16,690 nt of DNA from Baffinella frigidus (Eukaryota; Cryptophyceae; Cryptomonadales; Baffinellaceae): assembly GCA_026770585.1 (NCBI GenBank), contig MU646795.1:295244-311933 (forward strand). The letters are read 5' to 3'. This document shows positions 6,835 to 14,502 of the stretch, piece after piece; position 1 is the stretch's first letter, and every line of letters starts with the position of its first letter. Under the pieces are notes generated by a model. The model was not told where the DNA came from. It was given only the letters and a program-made list of their open reading frames with translations, and searched no databases. The position numbers and the translations under genes are program-made.

Positions 6835-6960
6835 ACCCGAAACCCTAAAACCGATCCCGAAACCCGAAACCCGAAACCCGAAACCCGAAACCCGAAACCC
6901 GAAACCCGAAACCCGAAACCCGAAACCCGAAACCCGAAACCCGAAACCCTACACCCGAAA
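6835..6960. repeat. CCCGAAA heptamer array after exon G
   Basis: Over a dozen nearly perfect CCCGAAA units, a variant homogenised only here, start directly after the stop codon region. Confidence 0.88.
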
Positions 6961-6973
6961 CCCCAAACCCTAA

Positions 6974-7012
6974 ATTCGATGCCTTCCTCTACCTGAACCG
7001 TAACCTCCAACA
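6974..7012 (+). pseudogene. Echo of exon G, 3' side
   Basis: TCGATGCCTTCCTCTACCTG..CGTAACCTCCA copies D-P-F-F-Y-L-N-R-T-L near the end of exon G as D-A-F-L-Y-L-N-R-N-L. Confidence 0.8.
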
Positions 7013-7016
7013 GTGT

Positions 7017-7100
7017 TCACCCCACCTACATCCAACATGCCTCCCGCCTGCATCCAACATGCCTCCTGCCTACATCCAACATGCCTCCCGCCTGCATCCA
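7017..7100. repeat. 22-bp tandem repeat
   Basis: Four copies of a unit like CATCCAACATGCCTCCCGCC with alternating TG/TA changes. Confidence 0.85.
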
Positions 7101-7116
7101 CTTCCACTTAGCAGCG

Positions 7117-7238
7117 GCTGGGTTCCTTTTCCCCCGGATATCCGGGGGAAACGAGGTTAGAATCCAATCCAAATGGATGAGATTCTAGTACAAATAGTTT
7201 AGATGGACTGTATCCGTGAAGCCCCCGGTGGCTGCCAA
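7117..7238 (-). repeat. Inverted repeat flanking exon G, right copy
   Basis: Reverse complement of 6466-6583, including the CCCCCGGATATCCGGGGG palindrome, TTTAGATGGACTGTATCC and GTGGCTGCCAAG. Confidence 0.75.
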
Positions 7239-7427
7239 GTGGCTCCTCCCACCCACACAACGTGGATGCCTTCCACATACATCGCACCCCCCCTCTGGTC
7301 GTACCTGAACCCTGGACCCTGGACTCTAAACCCCTGAAGATGCATGTGTACTGCAACGCTACGTTAGCAGCACAGGTGGAGTGGTCAGGGATGGGGAATA
7401 GGGTTTAGGGTCCAGGCTCCCTGATGA

Positions 7428-7566
7428 CCACTCGGTGGGCTACGAGGGTTTCGTTGACCCCGGATTCCGGGATGTTGCGTGACCAATTTGCGTTAGAAAA
7501 ATCCTGAAAGTTAATTGACTTCAGGTAAGTTGACTTTTGATGAAAGGTTCGTAGTCCACCGTGTGG
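7428..7566 (+). mobile_element. Foldback family III, copy 3
   Basis: 139 bp from CCACTCGGTGGGCTACGAGG to GTAGTCCACCGTGTGG with the same interior (GTGACCAATTTGCGTTAG). Confidence 0.85.
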
Positions 7567-7661
7567 GTACCAGATCTAATATCCTCGTGATTCGTTCTTC
7601 ACCCCCCACTGCTCTCTTCTATCAGTTGCTTTACACCAAAGTCGCTTGACCGTACACACCA

Positions 7662-7862
7662 GCCCTACACCCTACACCATACACCATACACCCTACACTG
7701 TACACCCTACACCCTACACCCTACACCCTACACCCTACACCCTACACTCTACACCCTACACCCTACACCCTACACCTTACACCCTGCACCCTACACCCTA
7801 CCCCTACACCCAACACCCTACACCCTACCCCTACACCCAACACCCTACACCCTACACCCTGG
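7662..7862. repeat. CCCTACA heptamer array
   Basis: A variant of the telomeric heptamer homogenised to CCCTACA with a few CCCAACA/CCCTACC units. Mirrored by a TGTAGGG array at 15795-15975. Long open frames here (HPTPYTL periodicity) are artefacts. Confidence 0.9.
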
Positions 7863-7905
7863 ACCATAGAGGCACTCCTCGTGCAAACCCACTGAGGCTC
7901 GGAAC

Positions 7906-7980
7906 CTGTACAGGGCGGCGTTTCTCGCGGACCGAGAGGAGGAGGAGCCGGAGATGTCCGACGGTTCGGTTCGCTCCGAG
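7906..7980 (-). CDS. Candidate exon of unknown gene, strand ambiguous
   Basis: On the minus strand a very long pyrimidine tract ends in CTCTCACAG|CTCGGAGC, followed by 75 nt with an open frame (L-G-A-N-R-T-V-G-H-L...R-P-V-Q) and CTGTACAG|GTTCCG. On the plus strand the same DNA reads T-E-A-R-N-L-Y-R-A-A-F-L-A-D-R-E-E-E-E...S-E-L-stop, which is also protein-like. Partial copies of the segment's GA-side end recur at 8235-8260, 8484-8512 and 9066-9095. I do not recognise a family on either strand. The pyrimidine tract plus AG favours the minus strand. Confidence 0.35.
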
Positions 7981-8033
7981 CTGTGAGAGAGAGCGAGAGG
8001 GGGGGAGAGAGCGCGCGCGCGAGAGAGAGAGAG

Positions 8034-8068
<35 letters not shown>

Positions 8069-8136
8069 CAAAGAAGGAAGGCAGAGAGACAGAGCGAGAG
8101 AGCGAGAGAGCAAGAGAGGCAGAGAGGCAGAGTGAG

Positions 8137-8175
<39 letters not shown>

Positions 8176-8220
8176 GTGTGTGTGTGTGTGAGAGAGAGAG
8201 AAAGAGAGAGAAAGAAAAAG
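7981..8220. repeat. GA-rich microsatellite
   Basis: A purine tract of GA repeats with GAGC, GCGC and TGTG interruptions, giving R/E- or S/L-rich spurious frames. Its mirror, a CT tract, is at 15510-15645. Confidence 0.95.
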
Positions 8221-8310
8221 AGTGCGTTTATTACAGATCGAAATCAACCGAGCTCTGAGAGTCTGGGGACAAGCCCCATGTACGAGTAGTCTCTCAACAA
8301 GGGTATGTAT

Positions 8311-8433
8311 CACAGGGGTACCTCGCTCATAAGAAACCGCACCCCCCCCCTAGGACCACCATAGGTCCCTGGGCATAGCCCTACTGTAGGGTCGTAGGGG
8401 GAGGCGGTTTCTTATGAGCGAGGTACCCCTGTA
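8311..8433. mobile_element. Foldback family I, copy 1
   Basis: Ends ACAGGGGTACCTCGCTCATA and TATGAGCGAGGTACCCCTGT form ~28-bp terminal inverted repeats (GAAACCGC inside). The interior is a second palindromic core, CCTAGGACC...GTAGGGTCGTAGG. About 121 bp, no coding capacity. Confidence 0.9.
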
Positions 8434-8483
8434 GAGCTCTGAGAGAGACCTGATTGAGAGAGGCCTTTGTTAAGATCAGTGCG

Positions 8484-8512
8484 CGGTTTGCACCGAGCTC
8501 TGAGAGAGACCC
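8484..8512 (-). pseudogene. Echo of the 7906-7980 segment
   Basis: GGTTTGCACCGAGCTCTGAG followed by AGAGACC repeats the GA-side end of the candidate exon; read on the minus strand it is CTCTCTCAG|AGCTCGGTGC. Weaker copies: 8235-8260 and 8440-8455. Confidence 0.6.
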
Positions 8513-8519
8513 GCAAGAG

Positions 8520-8640
8520 TACAGGGGTACCTCGCTCATCAGCAACCGCCCCCCCCTCGGATCCAACAGTGGGCCCATGCCTAGGGCCCCATGGTGGTCC
8601 CCGGGGGGGTGCAGTTTCCTATGAGCGAGGCACCCCTGTA
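8520..8640. mobile_element. Foldback family I, copy 2
   Basis: 121 bp from TACAGGGGTACCTCGCTCAT to ATGAGCGAGGCACCCCTGTA; a TA at each end is consistent with a TA target duplication. Confidence 0.88.
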
Positions 8641-8831
8641 GTTTTCGCGTCTGGTGGCAACACGAGGCTGGTCCTGCACTGTCAGCTTAAGTCCGACGGC
8701 GCTGTCCGAACCGAGCACCGTCAACTTTGTCCAATTTCGAATGATTCCTGCGGCCAACTTCTTTGCACTCTGCTCTCAGGGTCCCTCGCACACCTCTCAT
8801 CTCGACAGATAACTGAATCGTCGACGTTTTT

Positions 8832-9040
8832 GTAGAGCCAATGCGGTAGGACTTGGCCAGCGCGAACTTCGAAGTTGCAAGATTGCGAACTTCTAGATGG
8901 ACCCGTTTGGACATGTAGTGTTTCAAATTCAAATTTTGCAGTACAAAATGGTGTTTACTAATAATTACGGTCCATCTAGAAGTTCGCAATCTTGCAAGTT
9001 CGAAGTTCGCGCTGGCCAAGTCCTACCACATTGGCTCTAC
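8832..9040. mobile_element. 209-bp foldback with 72-bp arms
   Basis: Arms 8832-8903 and 8969-9040 are complementary at about 70 of 72 positions (GTAGAGCCAATG...CTTCTAGATGGACC) around a 65-nt AT-rich loop. Flanks CGTTTTT / CGTTTAC allow a short target duplication. Non-autonomous. Confidence 0.92.
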
Positions 9041-9065
9041 GTTTACCAATTTTGCATTGGTTCGG

Positions 9066-9095
9066 CGACGGCGCTGTTTGCACCGAGCTCTGAGA
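9066..9095 (-). pseudogene. Distal echo of the 7906-7980 segment
   Basis: GGCGCTGTTTGCACCGAGCT then CTGAGAGAGG. A related phrase (GGCGCTGTCCGAACCGAGCA) lies at 8699-8718, on the other side of the 8832 foldback. Confidence 0.5.
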
Positions 9096-9697
9096 GAGGA
9101 CCTCCTAGGATCCCAAGAGCGCGGATACGTCGTACTCGGTTCGACCTCTTCTTGTCCAAGGGACTATCCTTTAGGTCCTACGAGGAACCACTGGATGGCA
9201 ACCGACATGGATAAGGTAGCCATGTGGTGACCTCGCCAAAAGTCATTTTACCTGAAAACAAATCGATTTTCCTCCAAAAGTGGCCAATTTGTGGGGAAGA
9301 ATCGTGAACTGACCACTTATTGACACTTATTGACTTTATTCGAAAGTGAGAATGCACGGTGCAAGAATTGAGGCGAGGTTAGGAAAACGTCTGGGTTCTG
9401 CACCAGATTTTTCCTGCCCAAGAAACTGCCACTATCCATAAGGAAAAACCACGAAGGAGCTCCCCGCACAAGCCCGGCGAACCGGACAGCGTGTCACTCC
9501 CCAATGGCTCCCCGCAGAGCACCCCGTTGCGTGGGGGCCTCTGCCTATTCCATACACAGTTGCCCCGGACTGGGCAAAAATGTATGGACCACTCTCCTTG
9601 CGGGCCACTCATACCACGCGAGGAGAGCAGAAAAACCCCTCAACCACCTAGGCCCCCACGTTGCGATGTGAGAAAAAGCCCTTCTGTGCATCCTCGA
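9096..9697. other. Stretch without recognised genes
   Basis: Several open frames under 80 codons lack family similarity and consistent codon bias. A short inverted pair, TTGCGTGGGGGCCT (9533) and AGGCCCCCACGTTGC (9650), is the only structure seen. Confidence 0.5.
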
Positions 9698-9742
9698 TCG
9701 GACAGGTGATGAGCCTCCCACTGAGGCTCATCACCTGTCCGA
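9698..9742. repeat. Perfect 20-bp hairpin
   Basis: Arms 9698-9717 and 9723-9742 (TCGGACAGGTGATGAGCCTC and its complement) flank a 5-nt loop, CCACT. It is too GC-balanced and lacks a T-run, so it is not a bacterial-type terminator. Confidence 0.92.
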
Positions 9743-9867
9743 CCGAGGCTCACACTTCGGTGGTGTGTACCCCCCCCAAGGTCCCCTGCTTGGTCTCAGT
9801 CGCTCCTGGCAGCAGGACACCGAGACCGCGCTCATCATGCTACAGGCCGCAATCCACAAATTCTAAA

Positions 9868-11001
9868 CCGCGCCCGGGGGGGGAAATCCCTTAAATCCCC
9901 GCCATTGGAGCCATTTGACGTATAATACGTCAATCCACACGTCCTGACCTTTCTCATCACGGACACAAAACGACCTTTTGCTGACGAGAAAGTCTATTTT
10001 TGGGTCATTTTTGGAGTCTATCGTCTCTATGTCCGTCTATTCACCCATGAGGCGTATTTATGGAATCTGAAGTGTATGTAATAGAAATGTGATCGTTGTG
10101 GTCTCCTTTTTAAAAATGCTTTTAATCACAGCTCTTAGATGGACCGTAAACGCTCGGGGACTTCCCCCTCCGGGCGCGGGGGTTGTTTTCCGATCGTTTC
10201 TATTCGATCGGAAAACAACCTTTTTATTTTCCGATGTCTTTTGCATGTGTCTTTCTATTATTTTTGTACGGCAAAGCTCCCCGATTTCGGGCGACTCCCC
10301 GTACAAATCCCCTAAAAACGGGAAACCCGCCATCAAAAGTCAATCGTTTCCTTAAGAGACGATTCGGCCGCGGTAAAATCACTTGTAAAAGACATCGGAA
10401 AATAATAGACAGTCGTTCCGCGTAGGAGCATTCCAAAAGACTTCAAAATTACCACTCCGCGCCCGGAGGGGGAAGTCCCCGAGCTTTTAAAGGCCCAGGG
10501 TTTTAGGACTTGTACAGGCTGTTAGGCAGGTATACAATCCTTTTAGGGATCTTCACGTCCTGAGTTGCGTCGTTTTCTTTTTACGACTGGAGCCGTCTAC
10601 GAGAATATGGGCGCAAGTCTCTCTTGGGGGCCGCGTCACTTTCCAAGAAGACGCGTTAAAAAAACACAAAAACACTTTGGCGTCCATTTTTTCGAAAGGG
10701 GTTACAACAAAACTAACTTTTGTGTGGTAAATAGTCCATGCTGACAAAATGAAAAATGGCGCTGGGTCACGGATCCCCAAGATAGAACAGTCAGCTGGTC
10801 GCGTTTGGTGCAAGCTAAGAAGGTCATATTAGACCAACACGCCTGGTCTTGTCCCGTTTATTATTCTTTTATGTCATCAACCGGTGCGAGATCGCGGCGG
10901 CCCGCCTTCATCATGTCTCCGAGAGGACGTGTTGATTGACGTATTATACGTCAAATGGCTCCACCGCAGGATTTCTCGGGGATTTCCCCCTCCGGGCGCG
11001 G
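9868..11001. mobile_element. 1.13-kb inverted-repeat element (outer)
   Basis: The left arm 9868-9934 (CCGCGCCCGGGGGGGGAAAT...GCCATTGGAGCCATTTGACG) and right arm 10935-11001 are inverted copies with small gaps. Each inner arm end is a perfect 17-nt palindrome, TGACGTATAATACGTCA. The interior encodes nothing recognised, so it is presumably non-autonomous. Confidence 0.85.
10152..10484. mobile_element. 333-bp inverted-repeat element nested in the outer one
   Basis: Perfect 28-bp terminal repeats (10152-10179 and 10457-10484), GCTCGGGGACTTCCCCCTCC plus GGGCGCGG, close to the tips of the outer element. Inside, a 16-bp hairpin (10181-10196/10205-10220) and a 17-bp inverted pair (10226-10242/10387-10403). 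Confidence 0.9.
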
Positions 11002-11035
11002 GTAGTAAATTTTGTGGAAGGATCACGTCCAACTG

Positions 11036-11390
11036 CCCAACTTTGAGTAAATTTGGTAGTAAAGTGGAACACACTATCTTTTACACTTTACTACTGCTCA
11101 AGGGGCGCATTTTTTCCAAAAATAGGTCCAAAAGACGTCAAAATTGCCACTTTACTACTCAACCCTCGACGTTCGTGGCAGTAGTAAATTTGGTTGTAAG
11201 GACAAGTCTCACTTTACTACGGCCAAACTTTGAGTAAATTTGGTAATTTACTACCCACCTTTGAGTAAATTTGGTAGTAAAGTGAGTCATAATGTTTTTT
11301 ATACTTTACAACTGCCGAGGGCGCATTTTTTTCTAAAAATAGATGCAAGAGACGACTCAAGTAATTTTACCACACACTTTACTACCGTAG
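11036..11390. repeat. GTAGTAAAGTG foldback block, two diverged copies
   Basis: Copies at ~11036-11157 and ~11255-11388 share CTTTGAGTAAATTTGGTAG, GGGCGCATTTTTT and CACTTTACTAC. Each has GTAGTAAAGTG inverted against CACTTTACTAC, suggesting small foldback elements inserted in or duplicated with each other. Confidence 0.75.
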
Positions 11391-11576
11391 TTGACCGGTC
11401 TATGTCTGTACGTCTATTGGCACGTTTTGCGGACACTGTCATCCGCGGCCTCTAGCTCCAAAAAAAAGGGGGGGGGGTGCCACCCCCAAAAGCGGCCTCT
11501 CCCTTCCCTACAAGAACAAAACGTGTTTTCCTCCTTGTTTGGAACAACACACACGAAGGAACAAGACACATACCTG

Positions 11577-12230
11577 ATGACCATGCCCACAAAGACTCGT
11601 AGCGCCGCCAGGTGGGACAGGATACGAGACAGCATCGGGTCGCAGGTATCCAACACCTGCGACAGCTTCGTGGTCCGCGCGCCAAACATCACGCTCCTCT
11701 CCATCAAGACACACCGCACTGCCTCACTGCCTGCCATCGTGACGGCATCAAGTACAACCGCCCAGGACCAGGGGAGGCGGCGGAACTCCCTCCCCACCGC
11801 GGCAGCGCTGGTCTCAGCGGCGAGCAAGACACACCATCCTCTTCCCACCATCCCCACCCTCGTTCGGAGCGCGGTCACCTATGCGCAGCTGCCGAGCGGG
11901 GAGGCAACGCAGAAGGCCACGTGCCATGGCGACGCGGGGCGCCTGCTACGGCGCCGCTCAGACGCCGGAATCCGCTCAGGCGCCGGAAGTCGTATGCTGG
12001 CGGAGATGCGGTGGGAGGAGGCATGGCTGAAGCTGGCGGAGGTCAAGGTCGCAGCGTCAATCCCGACGGAGCACAAGGGCTTTGCGCGCCGCCCCAGCCT
12101 GCGCGTGTCGGTCCGCAAGCCAACCAAGTACCTTCCGCCCATCAAAGCATCGATGCCGCTTCGGGCGTCGTCCCGCGAGCCCGCGTCCTCCTCGGAAAGC
12201 AGCCCCGATAGCATCTCCAACGCAGAGTAA
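11577..12230 (+). CDS. Hypothetical protein, 217 aa
   Basis: The longest open frame of the window lies in a GC-rich, largely unique block. The frame is open from 11391, but the first part is repeat-derived; the paired ATGs at 11577 and 11583 (M-T-M-P-T-K-T-R) are the likelier start. The protein is basic and Ser/Ala/Arg-rich, with a Trp-containing amphipathic stretch (MLAEMRWEEAWLKLAEVKVA, residues ~140-160), a basic segment (RRPSLRVSVRKPTKYLPPIK) and a Ser/Glu-rich tail. G/C dominates third positions. The antisense frame shares its wobble positions and is open too (11879-11573 region), with a good minus-strand donor CATCAG|GTATGTG at ~11574, so a minus-strand exon is a real alternative. No family recognised. 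Confidence 0.4.
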   Translation: MTMPTKTRSAARWDRIRDSIGSQVSNTCDSFVVRAPNITLLSIKTHRTASLPAIVTASSTTAQDQGRRRNSLPTAAALVSAASKTHHPLPTIPTLVRSAVTYAQLPSGEATQKATCHGDAGRLLRRRSDAGIRSGAGSRMLAEMRWEEAWLKLAEVKVAASIPTEHKGFARRPSLRVSVRKPTKYLPPIKASMPLRASSREPASSSESSPDSISNAE

Positions 12231-12267
12231 GAGAGATGGGCAGAGACAGAGCCCCCCCTAGGACCCT

Positions 12268-12507
12268 ATGGGGGGCTGGTCCGTGCATTCGAGTGCGAGT
12301 CTGAAGTCTGAGATGCTGCCGGAGCACCCGCGCTTCTTTCGTGCGACCGGGGGGGCGCACGCCAGAAAAAGTAGTTGGCTCGTCCTAGTGGGCGAGACGT
12401 TCCCTCCCCCTACCCACCCTTCGCGGTGGACGCGGACTGCTAGAGCCCGCACGTCTCGTCCCAACTTGCCCTCTGGCGTGAAGCGGTCGTGTATGTCAAC
12501 TTATTAA
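12268..12507 (+). CDS. Possible small ORF, 79 aa
   Basis: An open frame in the same GC-rich block, from ATGGGGGGCTGG to TAA. It has fair G/C third-position bias but no recognisable motif, and begins inside a CCTAGGACCCTATGGGGGG palindromic fragment. It may be untranslated sequence or an exon of the neighbouring gene. Confidence 0.15.
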   Translation: MGGWSVHSSASLKSEMLPEHPRFFRATGGAHARKSSWLVLVGETFPPPTHPSRWTRTARARTSRPNLPSGVKRSCMSTY

Positions 12508-12510
12508 ACC

Positions 12511-12748
12511 TGGCTTTCCCCAGAAATTACTGCAGCACTCTGATTCTGAACAGGGGCAAATCCGGTCGTGCGTACGCGCCACGTTGGATGGGGGGAGCAT
12601 GGTGGGCACATTGGAGGGGGGGCATGTAGGGCGCGGTTGAGAGTGATGCACTTAGTGCGGTCCACTTGTCACGCCATAAGTGGCCAGGGTCCTCTCAATG
12701 GTGGCTGACCAGCGGCCCGCCTCGGGAAGATCCGATGAGCCGGAGGAG
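12511..12748. other. No gene seen; repeat fragments
   Basis: Contains CACTTAGTGCGGTCCACTTG (12649) with a diverged copy at 13017-13036, and a G-rich stretch. No coding signal. Confidence 0.4.
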
Positions 12749-12841
12749 TACAGGGGTACCTCGCTCATAAGCCTCCCCCTGGGACCCTACAGTAGGCCCA
12801 TGCCAAGGGCCCTGTAGTGGCCCTAGGGGGGGGGGGGGCAG
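12749..12841. mobile_element. Foldback family I, copy 3, right end missing
   Basis: TACAGGGGTACCTCGCTCAT and the core GGGACCCTACAGTAGGCCCA are present, but the sequence leaves the element after a run of G without the right terminal repeat. Confidence 0.8.
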
Positions 12842-13040
12842 AGGTCTCCCTCTCGGTCTCGCGCATCTATGGCGTCAGGCGCTCGAGACACACCAAGACA
12901 TGCGTGTGCGAGGAAGCATGGCCTTTCTACAGAACAAGTTCCAGTGTCCGCCTGTGTTGGGAGCTCGAAGAACCTAACGGACCTCAAGGAGTTAGGACTT
13001 CACTGAGAGAGTGGCCCACTTGGTGCGGACCACTTGTCAC

Positions 13041-13143
13041 GATATCCCTCAAGTGACCAGTAGGCTCATACACCCTACAGTAGGGCCCTAGGACCTGCCT
13101 AGGGCGATTTCGGGCGAATATTTACCCTATGGGCACTCAAGGG
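13041..13143. mobile_element. Foldback family IV, copy 1
   Basis: ATCCCTCAAGTGACCAGT at the left and CACTCAAGGGAT at the right flank ~103 bp. The interior has CCCTACAGTAGGGCCCTAGG. Related to 15238-15331. Confidence 0.55.
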
Positions 13144-13285
13144 ATGAGTGGCCAGGGAGAGAGGAGAGGGAATCGACACGTGCGGCATAAGTGGCCGTGT
13201 CTGTGTAAAGTCTCTCCGGCTATCCCACACGGGACTGTCTCCCCAGAAAGGTCCTAATCAAAGGCAGCCACGGTGTCTGCGCATA

Positions 13286-13353
13286 CATGTACACGGCGGC
13301 CGTGTTGGTAGTGAGAGACCTTTATTACCACCAGCACGGCCGCCATGTATGTA
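13286..13353. repeat. Imperfect hairpin with CGGCGGCCGTG arms
   Basis: TACATGTACACGGCGGCCGT...TTGGTA pairs with TACCACCAGCACGGCCGCCA..GTATGTA. A related phrase (ACTACCAACACGGCCGCCAT) occurs at 14740-14759. Confidence 0.75.
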
Positions 13354-13411
13354 ATAAAGTCTCTCTTTCTCAGAGTGACCAACCCGCCTTCTTAGGGTCC
13401 CTTGATTCCAG

Positions 13412-13543
13412 TACAGGGGTACCTCGCTCATGAGAAACCGCCCCCCCTAGCTAGGACCCTACAGTCGGCCTATGCCTAGGGCCCTACTGCATGGCGGTCC
13501 TGGGTGTGGGGGGGGGCTTTCTTATGAGCGAGGTACCCCTGTA
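13412..13543. mobile_element. Foldback family I, copy 4
   Basis: TACAGGGGTACCTCGCTCAT to ATGAGCGAGGTACCCCTGTA, 132 bp, with the CTAGGACCCTAC...CCTAGGGCCCTAC core. Confidence 0.9.
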
Positions 13544-13769
13544 CAACCCCCCGGGGGGCTCCACTACAAATCAAGGGAGCGCTTTCATCGCCCTCTGAGT
13601 TTTGACCAGTTTCCGCCCTCTGAGCTTTGACCAGTTTCCGCCTCCTGAGTAAAGCGACTCTCCCACCTCATGGTGCAACAAGGTTGGCCAGTTTGACCCA
13701 GGCCCCTTTTGACCAGTCCGGCTCAGCCCGCTGTTGTTTGACCAGTCTGGCCCCGGGGCGGATGCCGGC

Positions 13770-14415
13770 ACGGGCCCGCTTGCGAGCGTCAGGCCCGCCT
13801 CAGGACCGCTGCGGGACGGACCCGGCCCGCCTCAGGACGACGTTCGAGGCCTCATAACCTTGCGTCCGTAGGTTCCCTTAGAGCCTAGATACCCACACCT
13901 GGGCTGGGACGGGCCCGGTCCGCCTCAGGACTACTACTGTAGTACAGGCCTGTACTACGATTACTACAGGGGCACCTCGCTCATAAGAAACCGCCTCCCC
14001 CTAGGACCCTACAGTAGGACTATGCCTAGGGCCCTGCGGTGGTCCGAGGTTGTTGGCGGTTTCTTATGAGCGAGGTACTCCTGTACTACTGTGTGGTACA
14101 GTACCGTAGTACAGGCCTATGCTACGATTACTACCGTAGTTAGGGTTCAGGGGTACAAAAAGTCCCCGCCTCAGGACCGGGACGGGCCCGCCTCAGCACT
14201 GGACGGCTGGGACGGGCCCGTCTCCCACCAACCCTCACGGCCTCAGAAAATCATCGATTCTCGATTTCCCGGTTTCAAGGGGAATTGGAGCTGTTGAAGT
14301 CGGATTCCGACTTCAACCCCCTTGAAATTCCACATCGAAATTCGACGTTCCTTGCTCAGGCCGTGAGGGCTGGTGGTCAGGATGGAACGGGCCTGCCTCA
14401 GGATGGAACAGGCCC
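13770..14415. repeat. Degenerate GGGCCCGCCTCAGGAC minisatellite
   Basis: Scattered units such as CGGCCCGCCTCAGGAC, GACGGGCCCGCCTCAG and two 21-nt units at 14379-14420 (CAGGATGGAACGGGCCTGCC). Interrupted by a family I element. Confidence 0.7.
13965..14085. mobile_element. Foldback family I, copy 5
   Basis: 121 bp, TACAGGGGCACCTCGCTCAT to ATGAGCGAGGTACTCCTGTA. A flanking phrase TAGTACAGGCCTGTACTACG with GATTACTAC (13940) recurs diverged on the other side at 14112. Confidence 0.9.
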
Positions 14416-14502
14416 ACCTCGGGAGAGGGACGTCAGGATGTGGCGGAGTTCCCCGGAGTCGGCGTTCCCGTCGGAGGGGGGGTTCCCCGAATCGGCCGAA
14501 TC

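Noticed and set aside
7017-7100. CRISPR array
   Set aside because: The 22-bp units are directly adjacent with no unique spacers, in a eukaryotic context.
7646-8191. 181-codon open frame with Y-T-L-H-P-T-P periodicity and an R/E tail
   Set aside because: It is a translation of the CCCTACA array and GA microsatellite; the periodicity follows the DNA repeat.
9128-9165. tRNA-like internal promoter (GGTTCGACCTC)
   Set aside because: Only a B-box-like match; no cloverleaf or A box at the proper distance.
9698-9742. Rho-independent terminator
   Set aside because: No T-run follows the hairpin and the DNA is eukaryotic.
10058-10355. Overlapping 88-92-codon frames on both strands
   Set aside because: Both lie across the inverted repeats of the nested element and mirror one another.
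13571-13857. Coding frames over TTTTGACCAGT repeats
   Set aside because: The region carries short direct repeats (GAGTTTTGACCAGTTTCCGC) and minisatellite sequence; the frames have no motif.
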